Source: Paraburkholderia oxyphila NBRC 105797 (GTDB lineage Bacteria > Pseudomonadota > Gammaproteobacteria > Burkholderiales > Burkholderiaceae). Taken from it: DNA of 64,000 nt. The stretch lies in contig NZ_BAYD01000036.1 of the NCBI RefSeq assembly GCF_000685075.1, forward strand, positions 30,051-94,050, in the 5' to 3' direction. The notes under the pieces were generated by a model. That model searched no databases. It saw nothing but the letters and a program-made list of their open reading frames with translations, and was not told the origin of the DNA. This document shows positions 45,162 to 53,157 of this stretch, in pieces; position 1 is the first letter of the stretch, and every line of letters starts with the position of its first letter. Both the position numbers and the translations under genes were made by a program.

Positions 45162-46067
45162 TCAGACCGGTAGTTCGGCTTTCGAGGCACTCCAAACGCT
45201 GTGCTCGCCAATTTCACCCTGAACGACCGGCAGGCGCATCGTGCCAACTCCATCGATGGAAATTTCGACCAGGTCGCCGGCCCGCACAGGGCCCACCCCA
45301 GCAGGTGTGCCAGTCGCGATGATGTCTCCCGGCTCGAGGGTCATGACAGCGGACGACATGGCGATCATCTCGGGAATCGTGACAATGAGATCGCGTGTGG
45401 ATGCCTGCTGTCGTAATTCGCCATTGACCGTGAGCGAGAGCGAAATGTTCTCGAAGTCGTTGATCTCGTCCGCGGTGGTAATCCAGGGACCGGTAGGACA
45501 GAACGTGTCATAGGATTTGCGCATGACGCGCTCTTCCTTGCCGCGCACTACCATGTCGAGCAGGCATGTGAAGCCGAAAACGTACTCTTTGCTAGCAGAC
45601 TCCGGAATTCCGCGACCGCGCTTACCGATCACGATTCCGAGTTCACATTCGTGGTGAATCTCCCGGTCTGCCAAAGGGGGCAGGACGATCGCATCTGCTG
45701 GCCCACTCAGGCTTGAATTTGCCTTCAGGAAGAAACCCTGCCCGCTAGCCTTGAACCTGGAGATGAGGCCGCTCCCGTTCCCGGTTCGCATTTCATCGAT
45801 GTGGGCGTAGTAGTTTGCCGGGAATGCGACCACCTTGTTAGGCCACCGGACAGGTGCATCGAGTCTTACGTCTGACAGTGCGACCCGAGGCGCGTTGTGA
45901 ATCGCGTCGCGGATCTGGGCTTCCTGCGTCAGGAATGCTTCGATGATCTTTACCATGCCAACCGGTGGCCAGAAAGCCGGATCGACGCCGCCGAGTTCGG
46001 TGATGTCCACAACAACATCACCGTGGACGACGCCAAGGCGTCCGTTATTGAACGAAACCAGCTTCAT
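45162..46067 (-). CDS. Fumarylacetoacetate-hydrolase-family protein (fumaryl/maleylpyruvate-hydrolase-like)
   Basis: A 301-residue FAH-family protein. Metal-binding motifs are IHHECELGIVIGKRG, YVFGFTCLLDM and TGTPAGVGPV. It hydrolyses the C-C bond of a ring-cleavage product such as fumarylpyruvate. ATG 46067 overlaps the stop of the upstream monooxygenase as TGATG with CTGGAGG before it, so translation is coupled. It starts the 13-base junction with the dioxygenase downstream. Confidence 0.9.
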   Translation of the reverse strand: MKLVSFNNGRLGVVHGDVVVDITELGGVDPAFWPPVGMVKIIEAFLTQEAQIRDAIHNAPRVALSDVRLDAPVRWPNKVVAFPANYYAHIDEMRTGNGSGLISRFKASGQGFFLKANSSLSGPADAIVLPPLADREIHHECELGIVIGKRGRGIPESASKEYVFGFTCLLDMVVRGKEERVMRKSYDTFCPTGPWITTADEINDFENISLSLTVNGELRQQASTRDLIVTIPEMIAMSSAVMTLEPGDIIATGTPAGVGPVRAGDLVEISIDGVGTMRLPVVQGEIGEHSVWSASKAELPV

Positions 46068-47740
46068 CAGGCCTCCAGGAGAGTGGTCGGGTTTAACGCT
46101 TGATTGAAGGCGCGGGCACCGCGAACAACGTCGATTACGTTCGCGGCGTCGTCCGGTTGCGTATCGCCGCGCCATGCCACATGCCCGTCGGGTCGAACAA
46201 GTACCAGTCCGGCGCCGTACAGCTCTCGCGCCTCCGCGTTGTCAATGTCGACCAGTCGAATCGGTACATCCTTGCCCCGTGCAGCACTGAGCAGATGATC
46301 GGCGTCGAGTGCTGGATCAAATCGCATCAGCACAAATTCGTGGCCGAAATAGTCGAGCGTGGATTGCGTCGACGTAAGCCATACGTGCGGCGCACGATGG
46401 CCCGGACGTGCAGTCTGCTCGTACGTGCTTACCGTGTCCTCTGGCTCAGGGGTACCGTCAGGAATCACGATCGGTGAGCCTTCATATCTGAAACCCAGGT
46501 GGATGCCGATGGTGTACCACTCACGCTTCATCATCGCCGTGTAAGCGTCACCGAACTCCTTGCGGGCGTGGTCCCCCTCCGAACCCGGTTCGAATACATG
46601 GCCATTGAGCTTCTCTCTCGGCGCAAGCATCAATTTCAGGTTGTTGGTGGCCTCATTGACATTGCGGATGGCCACCGGTCGGCGCTCGATCTCATATGAC
46701 TTCAGCAACTCCGGCCCACCCCACCCCTGGACCATGGCCTGAAGTTTCCATCCGAGGTCGACGGAATCCTGGATGCCCATGTTCATCCCGAATCCCCCGG
46801 TAGGTGAAGTCAAATGAGCCGCATCGCCGCCGATAAGCACACGCGAGGTACCGTAGCTATCCGCGACAAGTTGGCGCCGAACCCAAGGCATCACGGAAAT
46901 GATCTTGAAATCGAAATCATCGCGACCAACTGCGCGACGGAACGCCTTAGCGACGTCGTCCTCGGTAAGCGTTCTCATCACACCGTCGCCGACGATGGAA
47001 AAGCGCCACCAGTTTCGGCCGTTGATAGCCACAACTGTGCTCCAGGTACCTTCCGGGCCGATGAAGATGTAGCGGTATCCAGGTTTCTTGTCGTGGAGCT
47101 TTTCGAAGCCCTCACACTCGATGATCGCGTTGGTCGTGTACGTCAATGTCGGCGTGCCGGTCATCTTGATGCCAAGGGACTCGCGAACCTTGCTTGCACC
47201 GCCGTCACAGCCAACCAGGTATTTGCATTCGACCGTGTATTCTCCACCCGACGCCGTATCCTTCAGGCTTACCGTAACACTGTCTTCATGCTCGACGTGA
47301 CCGAGATATTCGGTCTTGTACCGGATGTCGACATTGCCTGATCGCTCGGCAAAACGCGTCAATACGGGGTCAAAGAAATTTTGAGGGCATCGTTCCCGCT
47401 TCTGCGGGCTTTGCGGCGGTTTCGGTTCGTCCTTGACGCTGGGAAACTCTTCCCGACCGAATTCGTATCCGCCGTGCAGCTGGGACACCCAGGCATAGTC
47501 CTGCGAGTACTCACGGTTGTAGCCTGCACTCTCCACCCAGTCGACGATCCCCCAGCGACGGCAAAATTCCATGGTTCGAATTCCAACCATGTCCATACGC
47601 GGCTGAAAAACTGCGCCGTCACCACGCTCAACGAGTACGCATGGCACGCCGCGCCACCCCAGGTCGCCGGCGAGCGCCAGACCTACTGGTCCCGCACCAA
47701 TGACCACTACGGGCAATTGATGCGATTGCTGATTTGACAT
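46067..47740 (-). CDS. FAD-dependent aromatic hydroxylase (MhpA/PheA-type)
   Basis: A 557-residue class A flavin monooxygenase. The GxGxxG motif is VVVIGAGPVGLALAGDLG, the DG motif YLVGCDGGASKVRE, the GD motif VLIGGDAAHLTSPTGGFGMNMGIQD, and a thioredoxin-like C-terminal domain ends in LVLVRPDGHVAWRGD. It adds a hydroxyl group to a phenolic ring using NAD(P)H. GGAGGAGCC precedes ATG 47740. With the two following genes it makes a hydroxylation, ring-opening and hydrolysis sequence. Confidence 0.92.
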   Translation of the reverse strand: MSNQQSHQLPVVVIGAGPVGLALAGDLGWRGVPCVLVERGDGAVFQPRMDMVGIRTMEFCRRWGIVDWVESAGYNREYSQDYAWVSQLHGGYEFGREEFPSVKDEPKPPQSPQKRERCPQNFFDPVLTRFAERSGNVDIRYKTEYLGHVEHEDSVTVSLKDTASGGEYTVECKYLVGCDGGASKVRESLGIKMTGTPTLTYTTNAIIECEGFEKLHDKKPGYRYIFIGPEGTWSTVVAINGRNWWRFSIVGDGVMRTLTEDDVAKAFRRAVGRDDFDFKIISVMPWVRRQLVADSYGTSRVLIGGDAAHLTSPTGGFGMNMGIQDSVDLGWKLQAMVQGWGGPELLKSYEIERRPVAIRNVNEATNNLKLMLAPREKLNGHVFEPGSEGDHARKEFGDAYTAMMKREWYTIGIHLGFRYEGSPIVIPDGTPEPEDTVSTYEQTARPGHRAPHVWLTSTQSTLDYFGHEFVLMRFDPALDADHLLSAARGKDVPIRLVDIDNAEARELYGAGLVLVRPDGHVAWRGDTQPDDAANVIDVVRGARAFNQALNPTTLLEA

Positions 47741-48115
47741 TGAAGGCTCCTCCAGTCCTGTTTGCTTTATCCGAAAACGTTCTGCATTCGTGCAGTTATT
47801 TCAAGGTATCAAAGCACCAATCGGATCGGCCAATACTGTTTGCGAATCAATTCAGATCACTTACTTATCGTCCGGACTGTTGCGCCCCCGTGGGCAAGCG
47901 AAAGATCAGGCCGCGTTGGCTTTCACGTTGCATAGGCCAGCAATAAGGTTTCGCGATCGTTCGATTCGAAATTGCTCTTGACGGCCCTGTGCTCAACGAT
48001 TCTCTTGCGATCCAGCCGATTGCCTGAAAGAATTGGATCAGGTTTGGAGTACTGTTCAGGCACCCTGTTCTACAGCATTGAGCGGGTCAGCTATTACGCA
48101 ATGGAGAACATTCGC
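47741..48115. other. Divergent intergenic region between the hydroxylase and MaoC-like genes
   Basis: The 375 bases hold no supported gene; open frames upstream of 48116 on the + strand lack ribosome sites. It must contain the promoters of both divergent units. Confidence 0.5.
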
Positions 48116-48631
48116 ATGCCTATCATGCTTAAGGGGCTCGAGGGGATCCGCGCTCACGCGGGCTTTCCGCTCGGAAAAAGTCAATGGATCTGTGTGACCC
48201 AAGAAATGTGCGCGGCGTTCTGGCTTGCAGTTGACGAGCAGGATTCCGGATCAGTTCAGGCCGCCGGTTCGCACGTCAGACGCAGCGACCAGGCCGCGCA
48301 TGGCTTTCACGCATTGGGACTTCTTATTCCGCTACTTGAAGACGTATTCGTTCTCGAAGATGTGGTGGTAGCGCACACCTACGCTTTGCGGGACGTGCGC
48401 TTTCGGGGCTCCGTGCCAATCAACTCGAGCGTGCGCCTGTCTGTCAAACTCGACGCAGTCGAGCACAAGGATGGGCTTGTTGCCTTGCATCTCGATTGCT
48501 CGATGGAGTGTGATGCGAATCGCACTCCAGTTCTGTGGGCAAAACTTAGCCTTCAATGCGAGGCAACGGGTCCCCATCTGCTGGTGTCGCCACCCGAGCA
48601 TGAGAGCGCGGGTGCGCCGCAAGGGACGTGA
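48116..48631 (+). CDS. MaoC-like hotdog protein lacking the usual catalytic histidine
   Basis: 171 residues. SQWICVTQEMCAAFWLAVDEQD resembles the start of MaoC/NodN dehydratases (normally S-x-W-x-x-V-x-Q-x-x-I...FA...D-x-Q-W-I-H), and HGFHALGLLIPLLED and DVRFRGSVPINSSVRL match the later hotdog segments. The D-x4-H catalytic pair is broken: after the aspartate the histidine is absent. It may be a binding or thioesterase-like protein or a dead enzyme. ATG 48116 follows ATGGAGAAC at good spacing. It is the only rightward gene between 26 and 50 kb. Confidence 0.65.
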   Translation: MPIMLKGLEGIRAHAGFPLGKSQWICVTQEMCAAFWLAVDEQDSGSVQAAGSHVRRSDQAAHGFHALGLLIPLLEDVFVLEDVVVAHTYALRDVRFRGSVPINSSVRLSVKLDAVEHKDGLVALHLDCSMECDANRTPVLWAKLSLQCEATGPHLLVSPPEHESAGAPQGT

Positions 48632-48668
48632 CGGAGGCGTACTCCGCCCGACCAAACCGGAGTATGGC

Positions 48669-49607
48669 CTACACAGCTAGAGCAGGTGCCGAATGGATGA
48701 ACAGGTCGGGCCGTCTTGCCATCAATTTCGCTGCATTCGTACGTGCTGCGTCCCGAAAAAGCGGGATGAGCTGCGCTTCTGAATCCTTGCGCCAAGCCAC
48801 TGAAAACGACACACCTTGAGTTTCCGTACCGAGCGCGCGAAAGGAGACGCCCGGCGTGTTCATCAACGTCATGGTCGCCGGCACCACCGCGACGCCCATC
48901 CCTGCGGCCACCAGGCAGATTGAGGTATGCATGTCGTAGACCTCCTTGACGATGTTCGGAGTAAAGGCGTTCTCCTCGAAGATCTCAAGAATTCGGTCCG
49001 CGTAGCCGCGTGGCAATCCGCGAGCAACCGCGATGAGCGGCCATTCAGCCAGTTCCGCAACGCGCACCGGACCATTTTCATCGTATTCACTGCCAGCCGG
49101 CACCGCAACAACGAGCAGCTCGCGATAAAGAAGTTCGGTGATGATGTCCCGATCGTAAATGTGGCCACGCACGAGACCCACTTCTATCGTCCCCTCTTTG
49201 AGTCCGGCGATCTGCTGGGCAATGGTCATTTCCTGCAGACTGACCTCCGCGGTCTCGGCAAGAGACTTGAACTCTCGGAGCGTGTTAGGCAAAAAATTGT
49301 AGATTGCCGAGTAGATCGCGCCGACCGTCAGATGAGCAGCCGCACCACGCTGTGCGGCGCGAACCGCAGCGATCGCAGACGACGCTGCATTCAGTACCCG
49401 CTGCGCGTGTTCGACCAGAATCGCACCCGCAGGCGTCAGCGAGACTTTGCGCTTTTCACGGGTGAACAACGCGGCGCCTAGTTCGTCCTCGAGCGCCATG
49501 ATCTGCTGACTCAGCGCGGGTTGGGCAACGTTCACGCGCTCCGATGCACGGGTGAAATTGAGTTCCTGCGCCACCGCGAGGAAATACTGCAGTTGCCTTA
49601 TGTTCAT
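48669..49607 (-). CDS. LysR-family regulator (CbbR/BenM-like)
   Basis: A 312-residue regulator with HTH signature MNIRQLQYFLAVAQELNFTRA and AQPALSQQI, followed by LEDELGAALFTR. Its effector domain resembles those of regulators of aromatic degradation (BenM, CatM). It ends 38 bases from the MaoC-like gene, tail to tail. It is the likely activator of the hydroxylase/dioxygenase/FAH unit. Confidence 0.9.
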   Translation of the reverse strand: MNIRQLQYFLAVAQELNFTRASERVNVAQPALSQQIMALEDELGAALFTREKRKVSLTPAGAILVEHAQRVLNAASSAIAAVRAAQRGAAAHLTVGAIYSAIYNFLPNTLREFKSLAETAEVSLQEMTIAQQIAGLKEGTIEVGLVRGHIYDRDIITELLYRELLVVAVPAGSEYDENGPVRVAELAEWPLIAVARGLPRGYADRILEIFEENAFTPNIVKEVYDMHTSICLVAAGMGVAVVPATMTLMNTPGVSFRALGTETQGVSFSVAWRKDSEAQLIPLFRDAARTNAAKLMARRPDLFIHSAPALAV

Positions 49608-49851
49608 ATCCCTCGCACCTCACTCGAGCCCGAAGATCCGCCACATCTGAAATCGGCGCGGCGCGCATAAGAACACGCCGCTGGCACGGTTCTCTTTGAC
49701 AATGGCCATCTCACTACCGTCGACCACCGAACCACCTCACGAATTTCATCCAAATTGGCCAAACGTGTACGTTCACGTACAGGTTGAGTTTACACCAACT
49801 CAAAGGTGAACCTGTATACGGCGCAACGGTGAGTCGTTGTCACTTACAGCT

Positions 49852-50103
49852 TTACATTCCGGAAGAGCGATAAATCTCAGGTGCGGCATGCGATTTGTGG
49901 CTTTGGGGGAAAACCCGCCATGCGCCATCGTCATGGCGAAAGAAGAAAAGGGTCAGCAATCCTTGCGGACGACGCACTTCGATGCGGACACACCGCTCAA
50001 GCGCCTTGGTACCGGCAACACGCGCAACGCGGAGGCTGCTGCTCTGCCACGGCGTAAGCCATTTATCTACTGCCCAGCGCAGCGATTGTGAATCTCCGCT
50101 CAT
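49852..50103 (-). CDS. Small conserved hypothetical protein (DUF3331-like)
   Basis: 83 residues starting MSGDSQSLRWAVDKWL with RVARVAGTKALERCVRIEVRRP and HDDGAWRVFP blocks. The style recalls the short Burkholderia DUF3331 proteins, but I am not certain. AGGAGTTAGCG is a perfect ribosome site before ATG 50103, making it a better call than the overlapping + strand frame at 49837-50091. It is transcribed away from the TetR gene across the TetR operators. Confidence 0.6.
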   Translation of the reverse strand: MSGDSQSLRWAVDKWLTPWQSSSLRVARVAGTKALERCVRIEVRRPQGLLTLFFFRHDDGAWRVFPQSHKSHAAPEIYRSSGM

Positions 50104-50160
50104 CGCTAACTCCTCTTCTCAGCTACGCCTCCGGCGCCCTAAATTCCAGTCCCGTAATTC

Positions 50161-50300
50161 TTGGTCTCGTGACCAAATAATAATGGTCGCTAGACCAAAT
50201 TTCAAGGCTCATCATTCCTAGGGATTACCCCCGTATTGTCGGGATTTTACCGATTCATCGTTATCCTGCGCCAACGCGCTATACTTGGTCATACGACCAC
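50161..50300. promoter_or_regulatory. Three TTGGTC-N4-GACCAA operators
   Basis: TTGGTCTCGTGACCAA (50161-50176) is a perfect 6-bp inverted repeat. ATGGTCGCTAGACCAA (50183-50198) and TTGGTCATACGACCAC (50285-50300) match it with one change each. The first two are 22 bases apart (two helical turns) and the third ends 27 bases before the TetR start. They are almost certainly the binding sites of the TetR protein encoded next door, controlling itself and the divergent gene. Confidence 0.8.
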
Positions 50301-50326
50301 AGACGGCGCGGTTGGATCAGGAGCAG

Positions 50327-50986
50327 ATGAACCCCATGAAAGATCTGACGATTAAGTTCGACACAATCTCCCCTTCTGGTCTGAAGGCGGCGACGAGCGG
50401 CCGGCGGGCAACCCGTGTACTGGAAATCCTGGAGGTGGCGATTGCTGTATTCGCGACCGACGGAAACGCGGGATTTTCACAACGACGTGTAGCAGCCGCA
50501 GCGGGCGTGCGTCTGGCGACAGTTCAGCACTATTTCGGAACGCGCGATGAACTACTCATCGCGACCTTCGATGAGATGTCACATCGCCTGATGGGGCGGT
50601 TTCGCTCGCTTGCAGCGAACGAAACCGAAACACCTGAGCGCAGATTGAAGGATCTTTTGAATGAGACCTTTGATGCCTTAACTGACGCAGATAACCTCTT
50701 CAGTCGGTTCGTCATCGAGTGCTGGTGTCTCGCCGAACATAATGAAGAGATCAACGAACGCATCGTCACATTCAACGGAGAATTTCAGTCCCTCTTCAGC
50801 GGACTGGTGGCGCAGATCAATCCCGCACTAGGTCCAGAGGAAAGCCGGATTCGCGGCGCCATGATCTACTCCCACTGGCAGGGCCTGATCGTCTTCATGC
50901 GGAGATCGGGACGAAATCGCCCTGACGTAGCGACATTCCGCAATGCTGCCGAAGTTGTCTGGCGGGCGCTAAGTGCCGGCGGGTAG
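50327..50986 (+). CDS. TetR-family transcriptional regulator
   Basis: 219 residues. The N-terminal HTH is FSQRRVAAAAGVRLATVQHYFGTRDELLIATF, the canonical TetR form, followed by an all-helical ligand domain. AGGAG lies immediately before ATG 50327; a second ATG at 50336 is possible. Its three operators at 50161-50300 indicate autorepression. The ligand is probably a metabolite of the catabolic cluster. Confidence 0.92.
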   Translation: MNPMKDLTIKFDTISPSGLKAATSGRRATRVLEILEVAIAVFATDGNAGFSQRRVAAAAGVRLATVQHYFGTRDELLIATFDEMSHRLMGRFRSLAANETETPERRLKDLLNETFDALTDADNLFSRFVIECWCLAEHNEEINERIVTFNGEFQSLFSGLVAQINPALGPEESRIRGAMIYSHWQGLIVFMRRSGRNRPDVATFRNAAEVVWRALSAGG

Positions 50987-51229
50987 TACGTAGGCGAGCG
51001 CCATTCCTTCAATTTTCCGACGAAGAGGTCTACATCGAGCCGGCCTGCAAAGCGTTCCCTGCCTTGCGATTGAGTGCTTCGCGGACGGCGCTTGAAGATT
51101 TGGCTGCTCCCATCAATCACCCGGCGATGTGGCGAAGCCGGTTATTGTCGAAGTTGGTGGCGTCGATCTCTCGCGCACCACGAAAAAATGGCGCCAGCAA
51201 GGGCGGCATCGGCGGGACGTGGCAGCGGC

Positions 51230-51490
51230 TGAATTGCGCCTCGTCCGTTGATCGAGCAACTGGGCGGCTCATGCCTGGTAAGCCGCGACCAGTTCATCGA
51301 CAGGCGGCGGAAGCGATTCCGGGGCACAGCCGGAGGACAGCGCGAGGGCAACCAGTTCGAAGCGATCGGCCATTTCGTATCGAGAGCTCTTCTAACCTGC
51401 GGCCACGAGCGGGCAACTTGCTCATCCTGGGTAAATCCTGCGCCGCAGCCCCCTTCCGCAGCCGTATCGACGCAAACCGCTGGCCATCAC
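51230..51490 (-). pseudogene. Decayed copy of the unknown gene at 53158
   Basis: Read leftwards, this stretch decodes to RFELVALALSSGCAPESLPP and AAQLLDQ blocks. They match the protein at 53158-53499 (RFELVALALPAGCAPESLPP, RAQLLDR), with a frameshift and a TGA between them. DNA similarity extends into the region upstream of the start. The gene has been duplicated and this copy is dead. Flanking bases 50987-51229 hold no supported gene. Confidence 0.7.
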
Positions 51491-51550
51491 AGAAGCCGCG
51501 AGAGAGCCGGGGAGCACCACCGGAGCGCACGAGGGGTTCAAGCGCTCGCG

Positions 51551-51859
51551 CAACTAAAGTTGAAACTACCAGTGTGCAGATGCAATATCCCCGCGAGTCC
51601 TTGTCACACAAGGCGCAGAGGCCCCTTCCCATTTCAACCAAAGTCGTAACTATCGGGGCTGCGCCGTCAACTAAAGTTGTAACGCACTGGACGATTTCAA
51701 CCAAAGTTGTATCGCAAGGGACGGGCGTGCGGCCAGAAACGATCATGGCGCGCGAGCCCGACAAGCGGATCCGGCGCAAATGCAGCGAAACCGCGCACGC
51801 GGTGACAAGACGCGCGGGTAGTTACGACTTTAGTTGAAATTTAGCTACAACTTTAGTTG
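51551..51859. repeat. Six 16-bp iteron-like repeats, consensus CAACYAAAGTYGTAAC
   Basis: Copies start at 51551, 51635, 51668 and 51698 in forward orientation and at 51821 and 51844 in reverse. The core CAACTAAAGTTG is nearly palindromic. Several copies extend to ATTTCAACYAAAGTYGTAACTA. Spacing is irregular (33, 30, 84, 123 and 23 bases). Such clustered binding sites are typical of transposon ends of the Tn7/Mu type (TnsB/TniA sites) or of a replication origin. They end 12 bases before the right 50-bp repeat. Confidence 0.75.
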
Positions 51860-51871
51860 CGCGAGCGTGCG

Positions 51872-51921
51872 AGTTTCTCGCTGGAACGTGACTCTAAATG
51901 CGTCTATTATGATAAGTTTTC
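51872..51921 (+). repeat. Right copy of the degenerate 50-bp direct repeat
   Basis: Matches 24051-24100 at 39 of 50 positions in the same orientation (shared AACGTGAC and GATAAGTTTTC). To its right begins an AT-rich stretch unlike the rest of the window. Confidence 0.7.
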
Positions 51922-52292
51922 GTATATTGATAGTTTCGTGAAGCGTGAGAACTTCATTTAATTAGTTATGCATATTTATTAAAATCGCATTCGACGCCCA
52001 AGGCTACAAGGTTGATGAACTCCAACCGGTACGCTTGAGTCGACATCAAACCCCGAAGGTATCGGCAAAGAGCGCGGACTAGCCGGCAAGGCGCCCGCAA
52101 GCAAATTCCTGTTCCCCCACCACCGAGCGCAAAACCTCTATTACGAGTTTCCTTATTGGCAAGGGAATCGCGATTCGATAGTCGTGGCTTTGATTCATGT
52201 TCGCACCTCCCCTTCATGCCTCGTATGGGTTGGAGCGCCCCGAAAGGACGGGATTTTTTCGTGCGCTCTGTCCCGGTCCACTCATTCTGCCT
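51922..52292. other. AT-rich, gene-free stretch right of the repeat
   Basis: Bases 51922-51995 are strongly AT-rich; the rest is ordinary. A frame at 51966-52217 on the - strand lacks a usable ribosome site and is not called. Near 52238, CCCGAAAGGACGGGATTTTTT could be a weak terminator reading rightwards. Confidence 0.4.
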
Positions 52293-52574
52293 TCAACGCT
52301 CGAAGGAAGTGCCGTCGAACAGGTCTGGTCCCGCGCGAGACACGGTGCACTCGGGGACTGTGCCGGCGCGGACTTGCGCCAGAAGATCCTGGGGCAGCCA
52401 GGCCGCCTCCAGTGTGCTGATCCCACCTTCGATCAACTGCTGGAGGAAGAAAGACGGTTTGCGGCCGCTCGTTTCGGCCAGTAGCCGCAGCCTGCGCTCG
52501 ATGGCCGGATCGATGCGGACCGCCACAACCTTCAATTTTTCCGCTTTCCTGGGCCTGACCAACATGTGCTCCAT
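52293..52574 (-). CDS. Ribbon-helix-helix DNA-binding protein (antitoxin-like)
   Basis: 93 residues. LKVVAVRIDPAIERRLRLLAETSGRKPSFFLQQLIEGG is a typical RHH fold: a beta strand with alternating residues, then two helices. RHH proteins of this size are antitoxins or plasmid/transposon regulators. No toxin gene is evident next to it. ATG 52574 or ATG 52565 may be the start; neither ribosome site is strong. Confidence 0.7.
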   Translation of the reverse strand: MEHMLVRPRKAEKLKVVAVRIDPAIERRLRLLAETSGRKPSFFLQQLIEGGISTLEAAWLPQDLLAQVRAGTVPECTVSRAGPDLFDGTSFER

Positions 52575-52710
52575 GATTTTTAATGACCGCGCATTCTACG
52601 CGGAGACCCGACGCATTCACTACGCATCTGGATTGAGGCAACCCGATGAAGTTCGCCAAACGCCCCGGAGTGGCCAACCCACCCGGTCGCTTGCGCGCCG
52701 AAGCGCAAAC

Positions 52711-53010
52711 CTAGCTGCGGATCAGGAACCGGTCGCGGTTCTTCGCATCCTTGATCCAGTTCGGCGCACGGCCCCGTCCCGACCAGGTGGCCCCCGTCTT
52801 CGGGTCACGGAACTTTGGCGGTACGCCGCTTTCAGTGGCCTTCCTCGGCCTGCCCCGCCCGCGTCCGAAGATGTCCTGCTCCGTGAACCCGTAATCGGCG
52901 ACCTTGGCCCGGATGTCCGCGAGCACCTCCTGAAACTCTGCCGCCCGGGCCGCCGCTGCCTGCGCCTCAAGCTCGGCCATCTGTGCTTTCAGCTCACTAT
53001 ATGTCGCCAA
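52711..53010 (-). CDS. H-NS-family nucleoid protein, TTG start
   Basis: 99 residues. The N-terminal coiled-coil oligomerisation segment is ATYSELKAQMAELEAQAAAARA, and the C-terminal AT-hook-like motif is KFRDPKTGATWSGRGRAPNWI, the Burkholderia/BpH3-type H-NS signature. TTG 53010 is the best start because GGGGAGATCAATC precedes it and the encoded N-terminus (MATYSEL after initiation) is that of the family. It silences AT-rich foreign DNA and sits beside such DNA here. Confidence 0.88.
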   Translation of the reverse strand: MATYSELKAQMAELEAQAAAARAAEFQEVLADIRAKVADYGFTEQDIFGRGRGRPRKATESGVPPKFRDPKTGATWSGRGRAPNWIKDAKNRDRFLIRS

Positions 53011-53157
53011 GATTGATCTCCCCAAATGGAAATGGTGAGGGCAATCATAGCCCGCTTTGCATTGGTGCGATCACCAGGCGCTCCCCCGGTCGCACTGCGG
53101 GAATCCGGACCCTGTGCACTCACGGTGGCGCGTTCGCGCCCGGGGCGCCACTACTTT

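Larger units (their letters stand above)
24051..51921. mobile_element. Putative 28-kb catabolic genomic island between direct repeats
   Basis: The interval contains an IS110 transposase near its left end, the cadmium-type exporter, the whole P450/aromatic degradation cluster and, near its right end, six palindromic 16-bp repeats. Direct repeats mark both borders. No integrase gene is present in it, so mobility is inferred only from the borders and content. Confidence 0.4.

Noticed and set aside
49837..50091. 84-codon + strand frame between LysR and TetR genes
   Set aside because: The opposite strand gene (49852-50103) has a perfect AGGAG ribosome site; the + frame has none.
51064..51837. 257-codon + strand frame
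   Set aside because: It crosses the decayed gene relic and the repeat array, lacks a ribosome site and shows no domain.
51551..51859. Repeat cluster considered as a CRISPR array
   Set aside because: Units are 16 bp, palindromic, in both orientations and irregularly spaced, and no cas gene is present.
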